From Seonamhaeicola algicola (GTDB lineage Bacteria; Bacteroidota; Bacteroidia; Flavobacteriales; Flavobacteriaceae), in contig NZ_VOSC01000030.1 of the NCBI RefSeq assembly GCF_007997385.1, forward strand, positions 838 to 64,837: 64,000 nucleotides of DNA. Direction: 5' to 3'. The position numbers and the translations under genes are program-made. The notes beneath the pieces were generated by a model. It did no database searches, was not told the origin of the DNA, and worked only from the letters and a program-made list of their open reading frames with translations. Shown here piece after piece: positions 54,105 through 63,188 of this stretch (positions are counted from its first letter, which is position 1; each line of letters opens with the position of its first letter).

Positions 54105-55035
54105 CGTCTTCGTTAAATTTTGAAAAATTATTTACTTTATTGTTATTATTGTTAAAATCATCGTTATAGCCATCTTCAACGTCTTCATTTTGAAATTTAT
54201 AGCTTAACATTTTATAATATAGTTTTGCAGCTAAAAAGTCTGATGATTTTTCAGCTTCATTAGGGCAAAGTTCAACTATATCAAACCCAACCACATTTTT
54301 TTCTTCAAACACCTGCTTTAAAAAATCTAAGGTTTCATACCATAATAAACCACCTGGTTCTGGCGTACCTGTACTTGGTAATATTGAAGGATCAAAAGCA
54401 TCAAGATCAAAAGTAATAAACACGTTATCTGTCATTTGTTCAATAGCTGAATCCATCCAAGTATCATCAATAGCCATTTCGTGTGCAAAGTATGTTTTAT
54501 CTAAATCCATTACCGATTTTTCTTTAACATCCATTGAACGAATACCTACTTGAATTAAGTTGGTATTTTGGCTAGCTTCATATACCGCACAAGCGTGGTT
54601 ACATGCTGTACCTTCGTATGATTTTCTTAAATCGGCATGTGCATCAATGTGTAAAACCGTTAAATTTTGGTAAACTTCATTAAATGCTCTAATTGTTCCT
54701 ATTGATATTGAGTGCTCGCCTCCAAAAATAGTTACAAATTTATTTTTTTTAATATAGCTTTTAGTTACTTGATGCACAGCTTCAACCATACTTTCTGGCG
54801 ATGCATTTTCTGTAACAGCATCTGCTAAATAAATACCTTCTTTATAAACCTCGGTATCTGTTTCAATGTCATAAAGCTCCATATTTTCTGAAGCGTTTAA
54901 AAAAGCATCGGGCCCTTTATCAGCGCCTTTTTGCCATGTGCTAGTTCCGTCATAAGGAACTGGAATTAGAACTATTTTTGCACATTCTAACTTTGCATAC
55001 TCTTCTGGTATGCCTGCGTAAGTTTTGGTTTTCAT
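54094..55035 (-). CDS. speB: Agmatinase-type ureohydrolase
   Basis: 313 residues, ureohydrolase fold hydrolysing agmatine (or arginine) to putrescine (or ornithine) plus urea with a binuclear Mn centre. Metal motifs GGEHSISIG, HIDAHADLR and FITFDLDAFDPSILPSTGTPEPGG hold the His and Asp ligands. A C-terminal Asn-rich tail (NDDFNNNNNKVNNF) is unusual. Position between arginine decarboxylase (8 nt) and the DHS-like gene (overlap 11 nt) supports agmatinase rather than arginase. Confidence 0.88.
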   Translation of the reverse strand: MKTKTYAGIPEEYAKLECAKIVLIPVPYDGTSTWQKGADKGPDAFLNASENMELYDIETDTEVYKEGIYLADAVTENASPESMVEAVHQVTKSYIKKNKFVTIFGGEHSISIGTIRAFNEVYQNLTVLHIDAHADLRKSYEGTACNHACAVYEASQNTNLIQVGIRSMDVKEKSVMDLDKTYFAHEMAIDDTWMDSAIEQMTDNVFITFDLDAFDPSILPSTGTPEPGGLLWYETLDFLKQVFEEKNVVGFDIVELCPNEAEKSSDFLAAKLYYKMLSYKFQNEDVEDGYNDDFNNNNNKVNNFSKFNEDDEY

Positions 55036-55043
55036 TTTACCTA

Positions 55044-56498
55044 CTAACTAATTGTACTAAATGTTGTATTTTTTTGTTCTTGAGTTTCGCTTGTTTCAGG
55101 TGTTTTATTATACCCTAAAATGTTAAGCAAGTCTTCACTTTGCTGTTGGCCTTTGTATAGTTTTGTTACTATGTTTCCTTGTACATCTCTATCAATTAAA
55201 ATATGTTTTGGCGCTGGAATTAAACAGTGTTGTAAACCGCCATAGCCACCTATTGTTTCTTGGTATGCACCGGTATTGAAAAAGCCTACATACAATGGTT
55301 TTTCTTTATCATACTTTGGTAAATAAATGGCATTTATGTGCTGCTCACTGTTGTAATAATCATCACTATCGCAGGTTAAGCCTCCAAGTAACACTCGTTC
55401 ATAAGAGCTGTTCCACCTGTTTATTGGCAGCATTATAAATCTTTTATTTATTGCCCAAGTATCTGGTAATGTTGTTATAAACGATGAGTTTATCATATTC
55501 CATTTTTCTCTATCGTTTTGTTGTTTTTGGTAAAGTACTTCATAAATAGCGCCTCCGCTTTCGCCAACTGTAAAGCTTCCAAATTCTGTAAATATATTTG
55601 GTACATCTACTCCTTCCTCTTCACAAGTTACATTTATTTGATTTATAATTTCATCAATCATGTACTCATAATCAAACTCAAAAGCTAATGAGTTTTTAAT
55701 AGGAAAACCACCACCAATATTTAAACTATCTAAACTAGGACAAACCTTTTTTAAACTTATGTATACTTTTAAACATTTTAAAAGCTCGTTCCAATAGTAA
55801 GCTGTATCTCTAATGCCTGTATTTATGAAAAAATGCAGCATTTTCAACTTTACTTTTGGGTTGTTTTTTATTTGCTTGTTGTAAAATGGCACAATGCTTT
55901 TGTAACCAATACCTAACCTTGAGGTGTAAAACTCAAACTTTGGTTCTTCTTCAGAAGCAATTCTAATACCAATATTATAAGTGCTGTTAATTTCATTACT
56001 TAGTAAATCAATTTCTTCGTAATTATCAATAATTGGTATGCAGTTTTTATGACCATTATTTATCAATCTGGCAATATTGGTTATGTATTGTGCTCTTTTA
56101 AAACCATTGCTAATAACAAATGTATCGTCTTTTATTTTGCCGCTTGCTTTAAGACTTTCAACAATGTCAATATCAAACGCTGATGATGTTTCAATATGAA
56201 TATCATTTTTTAAAGCTTCATCTAAAACATGTTTAAAATGAGAGCTTTTAGTACAATAACAGTATTTGTATTCGCCTTTATAATTATATTTTTTTATAGC
56301 AGAATCAAACCATGTTTTAGCTCTGTTTATATTGTTTGATATTTGCGGAAGGTAGGTAAACTTTAATGGTGTACCGTAGGCTTCTACCAACTTGTTTAAG
56401 TCTATATCATGAAAAAATAGTTTGTCTTTTTCCAAAGCAAATTCTGGCTGAGGAAAATCAAAAGTTTGGTTGATTAAATCAACGTATTTAGTATTCAT
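55044..56498 (-). CDS. speA: Arginine decarboxylase (PLP, fold III)
   Basis: 484 residues, shorter than the E. coli biosynthetic enzyme. Fold III PLP enzyme: the PLP-lysine region is YCYCTKSSHFKHVLDEAL, followed by HIETSSAFDIDIVESL and the glycine-rich phosphate loop SLNIGGGFPIKN. It converts arginine to agmatine, the first step of polyamine synthesis in this operon. Long leader: the start at 56498 is preceded by hairpins and a pseudoknot-like element at 56534-56718. Confidence 0.9.
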   Translation of the reverse strand: MNTKYVDLINQTFDFPQPEFALEKDKLFFHDIDLNKLVEAYGTPLKFTYLPQISNNINRAKTWFDSAIKKYNYKGEYKYCYCTKSSHFKHVLDEALKNDIHIETSSAFDIDIVESLKASGKIKDDTFVISNGFKRAQYITNIARLINNGHKNCIPIIDNYEEIDLLSNEINSTYNIGIRIASEEEPKFEFYTSRLGIGYKSIVPFYNKQIKNNPKVKLKMLHFFINTGIRDTAYYWNELLKCLKVYISLKKVCPSLDSLNIGGGFPIKNSLAFEFDYEYMIDEIINQINVTCEEEGVDVPNIFTEFGSFTVGESGGAIYEVLYQKQQNDREKWNMINSSFITTLPDTWAINKRFIMLPINRWNSSYERVLLGGLTCDSDDYYNSEQHINAIYLPKYDKEKPLYVGFFNTGAYQETIGGYGGLQHCLIPAPKHILIDRDVQGNIVTKLYKGQQQSEDLLNILGYNKTPETSETQEQKNTTFSTIS

Positions 56499-56533
56499 TA
56501 TTTTTTATTGTAAAAGTTATTAAAATATTTGCG

Positions 56534-56593
56534 CAAAAGGGCCAACCTTTTGTTAAGATTATAATAACTTTATATCAAACCATGATTTGATAT
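56534..56593 (-). other. Two perfect hairpins in the speA leader
   Basis: CAAAAGG/CCTTTTG (56534-56540 with 56546-56552, loop 5) and ATATCAAA/TTTGATAT (56572-56579 with 56586-56593, loop 6) lie between the pseudoknot element and the speA start. Neither has a long T-run, so simple termination is unlikely. They may be folding partners of a regulated leader. Confidence 0.4.
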
Positions 56594-56596
56594 TGC

Positions 56597-56718
56597 GCTT
56601 TTGGTGTAAAGCACAAACTATACTGTGAAGTAATAACTTTAACTACGGAAGTTAGCTTTAAATTTCGGTTACTTACACCATAAGCAGCTTTTGAGATTGA
56701 CTTCCTAATTTTCAAAAG
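56597..56718. ncRNA. Candidate structured RNA, copy B (pseudoknot core 56648-56717)
   Basis: GGAAGT 56647-56652 pairs with ACTTCC 56700-56705; CTTTTGAG 56688-56695 pairs with TTCAAAAG 56711-56718 (one G-U pair on the plus strand), interleaved as an H-type pseudoknot. The included hairpin is CTTA-CACCA-TAAG at 56672-56684, the same loop as copy A, and a GCTTT/AAAGC hairpin stands at 56597-56612. On the minus strand it would be the 5' leader of speA, about 150 nt upstream of the ATG. Identity unknown. Confidence 0.55.
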
Positions 56719-56983
56719 CCCGAACATAAAAACAGGTTTCAATTTGTTCAGCTAAAAGTTTATTTAAGCAAACTTTATGCTGCAAATGAAAAACAAAATA
56801 TTAAATAAAAAAAATATTTTTAAAAATTTAATATTAACTACCTAAAACATTGAAAACCATTGTTTTTACTCGTTTTTTTGAATTTATAATTTTTAAAATT
56901 AACTTTTATAAAAAGAAAAAAATAAGTTTTGTATTACAAGTTCATTTTTTAAAACGCAGATTTACTGCTTACAAATTAAAAAT

Positions 56984-59245
56984 TTACTGTAATTGATTTA
57001 ACATGGCTGCATATTGTTGATTATTAGGGTACAGTTGTACCAACCTTTGTGCAATATTACGTGCTTTTGCTATTTGATTATTTTTTTGATACAAATAGGC
57101 TAAAACATAGAGTAAATCGGCATTTTGAGGTGCTCTTTTTAAACCGCTAACTACGGTTGCCTCTGCCTTTTTAAAGTTATTTAACTTATCATAAAGCAAA
57201 CTTAAATTATAGTAAAACCTTATGTTTTCTGGCATATATTTAATAGCTAATTCCATTTGCTTTACAGCTTCTTCAGTTCTGTTTTGCTCGCCCAATAACA
57301 GCGCATAAGAATAGTAAGTTTGAGCAAACTCTGGTTCTTGCTTAATAATTGTTTTAAAAGCTTCTTCAGCTTTTTTTACTTGGCCATTACGGTAATATAA
57401 ATTTGCTAAATTACTTCTAATTATGTTGTTTAAACCATCAATTTCTAAAGCACTTTCCATAGATTTTATAGCATTTGGCACATCGCCTTTTTTAAGGTAA
57501 TAGCCACCACGTTTGGCGCGTCCGCCCGCAAAATCTGCGGTTACATTTAAATGCACTTCAAATTCTTTTTTTACTTTTTTGTAGGCTTCTTTATAAGCTT
57601 CAGGAATTTGTATTTCATCTAAACTACTTAATGCAAAAAATGCCTTTACACGTACGGTACGCTTAGGGTCTTTTAGCAACGGAATAAAATATTTTGCGTA
57701 GTCTTGGTTAGTTATTTCACCTAAAGCATCAATGGTTGCACCTCTAACTATGGGTGAATCATCTTTTAAAAACTGCAGCATATTATCAATAACATCATTG
57801 TTATAATACTGTGTCATGTTACTAACGGCTGATGCCCTTGCCAACTCAGGATAAACAGTGTCTTTTGCTAATGTAAGTAAGCTATGGTAACCATCTTCTT
57901 CACCTGTAAAACCTGGAGCTAACAAATCTGAAAAGTGATTTTTTTCTGGTTCTCCATATTGTTTTTTGTATTGCTCCCAAGCCCAGGTATCGGTTTTATC
58001 TGTATGGCATCTGGTACAGGCATTTGGCGTGCCGTATTTTAAGCTTTGATCTGGCCTTGGTATTCTAAAGCTATGATCTCTTCGGTAATCATTACCCATA
58101 TAAATTTTTCCATCCATATGGCAATTTATACATTGTGCACCATCAGTATTTGCTTGATGAAAGTGGTGCGATGGCGTATCATACTTAGGCTTTTCATGGC
58201 ATTGCAAACACAAATTATTCCCTTCAAATTTAAGTTTTAATGAATGTGGATTGTGGCAGTTTGTGCAAGTTACATCATTATGATACATTTTACTTTGAAC
58301 AAAGGAGCCATATACGTACACTTCGTCTTGAATTTGACCATCAGGATAATACAATCCGTTTGTTAACACCTGCGGAAAGTAATGATCTAGCATAGTACCT
58401 TCAAAATTAAAATTTGAAGAATATTGTTCTCTTCGCATGTGGCATCTGGCGCATTGATCAACTAATTCTTTAGGTTGTGTTTTGCTTGTCATCCACATAC
58501 CATCGGTGGCTACATATTTATCACCTTGTTTTTTAGCCTCTTCAACATGGGCTTTTCCGGGGCCATGGCAAGCTTCACAATTTACATTTATAATAGCGTA
58601 TTTAGTATTGTAGCTATGGTTTTCTTGTGTGTAGTTTTTTCTAACGTTGGTAGAGTGGCAATCGGCACACATGTTGTTCCAATTTAAACCACCTCTAGAC
58701 CAATGTAACCACTCTGAGTGCACTACTTTAAAATCTGGATACAAATCAAACCATTTTTGTTTCTCAGTATCCCAAGCAGTTCTTAAACACTGGTAATGCC
58801 CATTTGGAAATTTTACAATGTACTGTTGCAAAGGTGTTAAACCAAAGGTATATTCTATTTTATAATTGTGATTTTTACCATCGGGCCCTTCAGTGTTTAC
58901 ATAATAATTACCCTCTTTTTTAAAAAACTTTGAAATAACACCTTGGCTTTTAAATGTAGCATCATTAAAATTACCTAAAACAGTTGCTTCTGTAGCAATT
59001 TGCATTGCTTTATCGTGGTGAGATCCTTTCCAATCTTTAACTTCATCTTTATGGCATTCAGCGCAAGCTTTATCTCCTAAAAAATGTGAATCTGGTATTA
59101 CATTGGCAGATATGAATATATCGTCTTTTTTAGCCTCAACATATTGCTGTTTTTTATTATTACATGAAAATGACAGAGAAAGAACAACCAAGTAAACAAA
59201 AAAATTACTGGTTTTAATCTTGAAATAAAAAGAATTTACAAGCAT
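56984..59245 (-). CDS. Octaheme cytochrome c lipoprotein with HEAT and TPR repeats
   Basis: 753 residues; lipoprotein signal (VVLSLSFSCNN). Eight heme motifs CxxCH are present in the first half (CAECH, CADCH, CEACH, CARCH, CTNCH, CLQCH, CINCH, CTRCH). Then come HEAT-like repeats (about 470-570; MLQFLKDDSPIVRGATIDALGEI) and at least four TPR-like repeats to the C-terminus (GDVPNAIKSMESALEIDGLN, GQVKKAEEAFKTIIKQEPEFAQTYYSYALLLG). Probably a periplasmic or surface electron-transfer protein with a protein-interaction half. Its partner and substrate are unknown. Confidence 0.88.
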   Translation of the reverse strand: MLVNSFYFKIKTSNFFVYLVVLSLSFSCNNKKQQYVEAKKDDIFISANVIPDSHFLGDKACAECHKDEVKDWKGSHHDKAMQIATEATVLGNFNDATFKSQGVISKFFKKEGNYYVNTEGPDGKNHNYKIEYTFGLTPLQQYIVKFPNGHYQCLRTAWDTEKQKWFDLYPDFKVVHSEWLHWSRGGLNWNNMCADCHSTNVRKNYTQENHSYNTKYAIINVNCEACHGPGKAHVEEAKKQGDKYVATDGMWMTSKTQPKELVDQCARCHMRREQYSSNFNFEGTMLDHYFPQVLTNGLYYPDGQIQDEVYVYGSFVQSKMYHNDVTCTNCHNPHSLKLKFEGNNLCLQCHEKPKYDTPSHHFHQANTDGAQCINCHMDGKIYMGNDYRRDHSFRIPRPDQSLKYGTPNACTRCHTDKTDTWAWEQYKKQYGEPEKNHFSDLLAPGFTGEEDGYHSLLTLAKDTVYPELARASAVSNMTQYYNNDVIDNMLQFLKDDSPIVRGATIDALGEITNQDYAKYFIPLLKDPKRTVRVKAFFALSSLDEIQIPEAYKEAYKKVKKEFEVHLNVTADFAGGRAKRGGYYLKKGDVPNAIKSMESALEIDGLNNIIRSNLANLYYRNGQVKKAEEAFKTIIKQEPEFAQTYYSYALLLGEQNRTEEAVKQMELAIKYMPENIRFYYNLSLLYDKLNNFKKAEATVVSGLKRAPQNADLLYVLAYLYQKNNQIAKARNIAQRLVQLYPNNQQYAAMLNQLQ

Positions 59246-59279
59246 AGTTTATTAGTGCAAAAAATAGCAAATTGGGTTT

Positions 59280-59310
59280 CAAAAATACGGTTTACTTATG
59301 GTAAAACAAA
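59280..59310 (-). promoter_or_regulatory. Promoter of the octaheme cytochrome gene
   Basis: On the minus strand TTTG at 59307-59310 and TATTTTTG at 59280-59287 are separated by 19 nt. The start at 59245 follows about 35 nt after the -7 element. Confidence 0.65.
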
Positions 59311-59423
59311 GAACGCTATTTATTTAAAGCTATCATTATTTATTAAAACAATAAATGGTTTAAATAACTATAAATATGGTTTTATAAAACTTTTTCTATG
59401 AAAATTTGAAACAAATTATTACT

Positions 59424-59433
59424 TTTGTTTAAC
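59424..59433. promoter_or_regulatory. TTTGTTTAAC motif upstream of the MerR-type regulator gene
   Basis: The 10-mer TTTGTTTAAC at 59424-59433 matches, apart from one base, the two TTTGTTAAAC copies at 60383-60392 and 60404-60413 in front of crtI. It lies 37 nt before the regulator's start. Reading it as the binding site of the regulator itself is inference. Confidence 0.4.
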
Positions 59434-59469
59434 ATTTGTTAGTTTTTAATAAACAACTAAGAATTATTA

Positions 59470-60369
59470 ATGAATAATATTCAAGTAAACTTTAGTATTA
59501 AAGACCTAGAAAACTTAACGGGCATAAAGGCGCACACCATTAGAATTTGGGAGAAGCGCTACAACCTACTTGCACCTGATAGAACTGATACAAATATTAG
59601 AACATATAGTATTACCAGCTTACAAAAGCTTTTAAATATTTCATTTTTAAACAACAATGGTTACAAAGTTTCTAAAATTGCGAAATTAACCGATGAAGAA
59701 ATACCTGTAAAAGTTAGAGAAATAGCATCGCGTGCTAAGGTTGAAGATCATGCCATAAATGCCTTTAAAATGGCTATGATAAATTTTGACCAAGTTTTGT
59801 TTTACAACACTTACAATAACCTTATTGAAAATAAAACTTTTAGTGATATTTTTTATACAGTTTTTAGGCCTTTACTAACTGAAATTGGACTTTTATGGCA
59901 AACCAACACCATAACACCCGCACATGAGCATTTTCTGTCAGTACACATAAAACAGAAAATTTTACTTAATATTGAAAGGTTACAAAGTTTAGAACCCAAA
60001 CCAGACTCTAAAACATACATTTTATTTTTACCTGATAACGAAATACATGATATTGGCCTACTTTTTATAAATTACCAATTACGAAGCAAAGGTTTCCACA
60101 CTATTTTTTTAGGTGAAAGTGTTCCTGCCGAAAGCTTAAAAAGTGTACTTGAATTTTTTACAAATATTACCTTTATTACTTACTTTACTGTAAATCCTGA
60201 AATTGAAAAAATACCAAGTTATATTGATGATTTTAGCAATTTACTTCTAAAAAACACCAGTAACGAACTATTCTTATTAGGCCCAAGACTTAACAACTTA
60301 ACCAACCTTAAACTGCCTGAAAACACAGTTATTTATAAAAGTATTGAAGATTTAATTCATAATTTATAA
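59470..60369 (+). CDS. MerR-type regulator with B12-binding domain, CarH/LitR-like
   Basis: 299 residues. Winged-helix MerR domain (1-75: FSIKDLENLTGIKAHTIRIWEKRYNLL), a helical light-sensing bundle (about 90-175) with W143-x9-E153-H154, the Wx9EH motif known in CarH, and a cobalamin-binding domain with E191-x-H193-x-x-G196 (DxHxxG type, Asp replaced by Glu). The family represses carotenoid genes in the dark and releases them on light-induced adenosylcobalamin photolysis. It directly precedes crtI-crtB-crtZ-crtY with 48 nt and shared operator-like repeats, so that role is likely, though photoreception here is unproven. Confidence 0.88.
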   Translation: MNNIQVNFSIKDLENLTGIKAHTIRIWEKRYNLLAPDRTDTNIRTYSITSLQKLLNISFLNNNGYKVSKIAKLTDEEIPVKVREIASRAKVEDHAINAFKMAMINFDQVLFYNTYNNLIENKTFSDIFYTVFRPLLTEIGLLWQTNTITPAHEHFLSVHIKQKILLNIERLQSLEPKPDSKTYILFLPDNEIHDIGLLFINYQLRSKGFHTIFLGESVPAESLKSVLEFFTNITFITYFTVNPEIEKIPSYIDDFSNLLLKNTSNELFLLGPRLNNLTNLKLPENTVIYKSIEDLIHNL

Positions 60370-60382
60370 TCTAAAAACACTT

Positions 60383-60416
60383 TTTGTTAAACTTTTTTTT
60401 ATATTTGTTAAACAAA
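60383..60416. promoter_or_regulatory. Tandem operator-like motifs upstream of crtI
   Basis: TTTGTTAAAC occurs at 60383-60392 and at 60404-60413. The second is part of a 13-nt near-palindrome TTTGTTAAACAAA (60404-60416). A TATATTTG -7 element at 60400-60407 overlaps it, so a bound regulator would block the promoter. The crtI start is at 60418, leaving a very short leader. Confidence 0.55.
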
Positions 60417-60417
60417 T

Positions 60418-61887
60418 ATGAAGAAAACAGTTTTAATATTAGGTTCAGGTTTCTCCTCTTTATCAGCTGCATGTTATTTAGCTAAGGCGGGTTACAATGT
60501 TACAATTTTTGAAAAAAACAAAACTATTGGAGGCAGAGCTAGACAATACAAAAAAGATGGTTTCACCTTTGACATAGGTCCTACTTGGTATTGGATGCCC
60601 GATGTGTTTGAACGCTTTTTTTCCGATTTTAATAAAAAACCATCCGATTATTATCAACTAGACAAACTCAATCCTGCATACAGCGTTTATTTTGGTAAAA
60701 ATGATTATGTAACCATTGAGGATACTTTAGAAAAAATTTGTGCCACATTTGAAACCATTGAAAAAGGTAGCTCTATTCAGCTTAAAAAATTCATAAATAA
60801 AGCAAAAGACAACTACAATATTGCCATTAAAGACTTGGTATACAACCCTGGTGTTTCTCCTTTAGAGCTTGTTTCATTAACAACTATTAAAAGATTAAAT
60901 CAGTTTTTTAGCAGTGTTAAAAGTGATGTTAGAAAAGCTTTTAAAAATGATAAATTAGTACAAATTTTAGAATTCCCAGTATTATTTTTAGGCGCTAAAC
61001 CAAGCAACACACCTTCGTTTTACAACTTTATGAATTATGCCGATTTTGGTCTTGGCACATTTCACCCCAAAAAAGGTATGTATCAAGTTATTTTAGCTAT
61101 GGAGCAATTGGCTAAAGAACTTGGTGTGACTATTAAAACAGAAAACCCGGTTGACAAAATTATAGTAAGTAACAAAAAAACCACTGGCATTTTGTCTAAC
61201 GGAAATGAATATATAGCTGATATTGTGCTAAGTGGTGCCGATTATCATCATACAGAAACACTTTTAGATAAACCTTTCAGACAATACACTGAAACCTATT
61301 GGAGCAAAAAAACATTTGCCCCATCGTCATTACTTTTTTACGTTGGTTTTAATAAAAAGCTAAAAAATGTAGAGCATCACACTTTATTTTTTGATGTACA
61401 TTTTGATACACATGCTAATGCTATTTATGATAATCCTAAATGGCCTGAAGCCCCTCTATTTTATGCTAGTTTTCCTAGTAAAACAGACGATAGTACCGCG
61501 CCTAAAGATAAAGAAGCTGGCATTTTTTTAATTCCATTAGCACCTGGTATTGAAGACAATAGAGTTATTAGAGACACCTATTTCTCAAAAATAATCACTA
61601 GATTTGAGAAGCTAACATCACAAAAAGTGGCTGATGACATCATTTTTAAGAAGTCCTTTTGTGTAAATGATTTTATAAACGACTATAATTCTTACAAAGG
61701 CAATGCCTACGGTATGGCAAATACGTTATTACAAACTGCTTTTTTAAGACCAAAATTAAAAAGTAAAAAGGTTAGTAACCTTTATTTTACAGGACAATTA
61801 ACAGTACCCGGACCAGGCGTACCGCCTTCATTAATTTCAGGTAAACTGGTATCAGAATTAATAACTAAACACCATCCATTATCATGA
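60418..61887 (+). CDS. crtI: Phytoene desaturase
   Basis: 489-residue FAD-dependent amine-oxidase-fold enzyme that desaturates phytoene to lycopene. Rossmann motif TVLILGSGFSSLSAACYLAKAG (4-25), IGGRARQ and the C-terminal FAD motif LYFTGQLTVPGPGVPPSLISG are present. The length is normal for bacterial CrtI. It shares a 4-nt overlap (ATGA) with crtB, and its promoter region has the operator-like repeats described. Confidence 0.95.
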   Translation: MKKTVLILGSGFSSLSAACYLAKAGYNVTIFEKNKTIGGRARQYKKDGFTFDIGPTWYWMPDVFERFFSDFNKKPSDYYQLDKLNPAYSVYFGKNDYVTIEDTLEKICATFETIEKGSSIQLKKFINKAKDNYNIAIKDLVYNPGVSPLELVSLTTIKRLNQFFSSVKSDVRKAFKNDKLVQILEFPVLFLGAKPSNTPSFYNFMNYADFGLGTFHPKKGMYQVILAMEQLAKELGVTIKTENPVDKIIVSNKKTTGILSNGNEYIADIVLSGADYHHTETLLDKPFRQYTETYWSKKTFAPSSLLFYVGFNKKLKNVEHHTLFFDVHFDTHANAIYDNPKWPEAPLFYASFPSKTDDSTAPKDKEAGIFLIPLAPGIEDNRVIRDTYFSKIITRFEKLTSQKVADDIIFKKSFCVNDFINDYNSYKGNAYGMANTLLQTAFLRPKLKSKKVSNLYFTGQLTVPGPGVPPSLISGKLVSELITKHHPLS

Positions 61888-62723
61888 AACAATTATTTGA
61901 CACTGTATCGTACAACTGCAGTAAATCGGTTACTAAAACATACAGTACATCGTTTTCTATGGCTACCAAAATGTTAGCTAATTCTATAAGAAATGACATT
62001 TATAATATCTATGGTTTTGTTAGGCTTGCCGATGAAATTGTAGATTCATTCCATGATTACAACAAGCAGGAACTTTTTGATAAACTTACTGAAGATTTAG
62101 AAAAAGCATTAACGCAAAAAATAAGCTTAAACCCAATTTTAAATGCATTTCAGTACACATACCATAAGTATAATATAGACAAAGCTTTGGTTGATGCGTT
62201 TATGAAAAGTATGCGTTTAGATTTGCATAAAACCAACTACTTAACCACACAAGAATATAAAGATTACATATACGGATCAGCCGATGTAGTTGGGCTAATG
62301 TGCTTAAAAGTATTTGTAAAAGGTGATGAGAAAAAATATGAAGATTTAAAAGATACCGCTATGGCTTTAGGCTCTGCTTTTCAAAAAGTGAATTTTCTAA
62401 GAGATTTAAAAGCTGATTTTGACGAACTAAACCGAAGCTATTTCCCTAATGCAGATTTACACAACTTAAGTGAAGCTTCTAAACAAGATATTATAAATGA
62501 TATTGAAGCTGATTTTGCTAAAGGCTTAAGTGGTATAAAGCAATTACCTATTGAAGCCAAATTTGGTGTGTTTACAGCTTATAGGTATTACAATCAATTA
62601 CTAAAAAAACTACAAAAAACACCCGCTTTACAAATTAAAAACACTAGAATTAGAGTTTCTAATCCTAAAAAAATTGAACTTTTAATGCGTAGTTATGTAA
62701 AATATCAATTAAATTTATTGTAA
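61884..62723 (+). CDS. crtB: Phytoene synthase
   Basis: 279 residues; condenses two GGPP molecules. Substrate-binding motifs YGFVRLADEIVDSFHDY (first Asp-rich motif) and FLRDLKADFDELNRSYFP (second) are complete, and STSFSMATKML near the start is typical. Overlaps crtI by 4 nt; crtZ starts 9 nt later. No crtE is present in the window, so GGPP must come from elsewhere. Confidence 0.95.
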   Translation: MKQLFDTVSYNCSKSVTKTYSTSFSMATKMLANSIRNDIYNIYGFVRLADEIVDSFHDYNKQELFDKLTEDLEKALTQKISLNPILNAFQYTYHKYNIDKALVDAFMKSMRLDLHKTNYLTTQEYKDYIYGSADVVGLMCLKVFVKGDEKKYEDLKDTAMALGSAFQKVNFLRDLKADFDELNRSYFPNADLHNLSEASKQDIINDIEADFAKGLSGIKQLPIEAKFGVFTAYRYYNQLLKKLQKTPALQIKNTRIRVSNPKKIELLMRSYVKYQLNLL

Positions 62724-62732
62724 TTTATAGGT

Positions 62733-63188
62733 ATGCAAACATTTTTATGGATATTAGTTTTTTTAAGCACCTTTTGCTTCATGGAATTTATGGCGTGGTT
62801 TACACATAAATACATAATGCACGGGTTTTTGTGGAGTTTACATAGAGATCATCACAAAAAAGACCATGATAGTTGGTTTGAGCGTAATGACTTCTTTTTT
62901 ATATTTTACGCCGTAGTGAGTATTGGTTTCTTTTTACTTTGGAAATACAATATTTTATGGATTGGTTTACCTATAGGTGTTGGCATTTTTGTGTATGGTT
63001 TAGCTTATTTTATTGTGCATGATATATTTATACACCAGCGTTTTAAACTATTTAGAAATGCTAATAATTGGTATGCTAAAGGCGTAAGAAGAGCTCATAA
63101 AATGCACCATAAACACCTTGGAAAAGATGATGGTGAATGTTTTGGTATGCTGTTAGTACCGTTTAAATATTTCAAAAATTATAAATGA
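62733..63188 (+). CDS. crtZ: Beta-carotene hydroxylase
   Basis: 151-residue membrane di-iron hydroxylase of the fatty-acid hydroxylase superfamily. Its histidine clusters are visible: HKYIMHG, HRDHHKKDHD and HDIFIHQRF with HKMHHKHLG. It would add 3- and 3'-hydroxyls to beta-carotene to make zeaxanthin, the common flavobacterial yellow pigment. Overlaps crtY by 4 nt. Confidence 0.95.
   Translation: MQTFLWILVFLSTFCFMEFMAWFTHKYIMHGFLWSLHRDHHKKDHDSWFERNDFFFIFYAVVSIGFFLLWKYNILWIGLPIGVGIFVYGLAYFIVHDIFIHQRFKLFRNANNWYAKGVRRAHKMHHKHLGKDDGECFGMLLVPFKYFKNYK

Larger units (their letters stand above)
56499..56983. other. 485-bp gene-free region upstream of speA
   Basis: No convincing coding frame. It contains two perfect hairpins at 56534-56552 and 56572-56593, the pseudoknot-like element at 56648-56717, and a small 6-bp dyad at 56756-56775. 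The remaining 56776-56983 is A/T-rich without recognisable signals. A TATGTTCG -7-like element on the minus strand lies at 56721-56728, immediately outside the pseudoknot; I cannot say whether it is the speA promoter. Confidence 0.5.
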
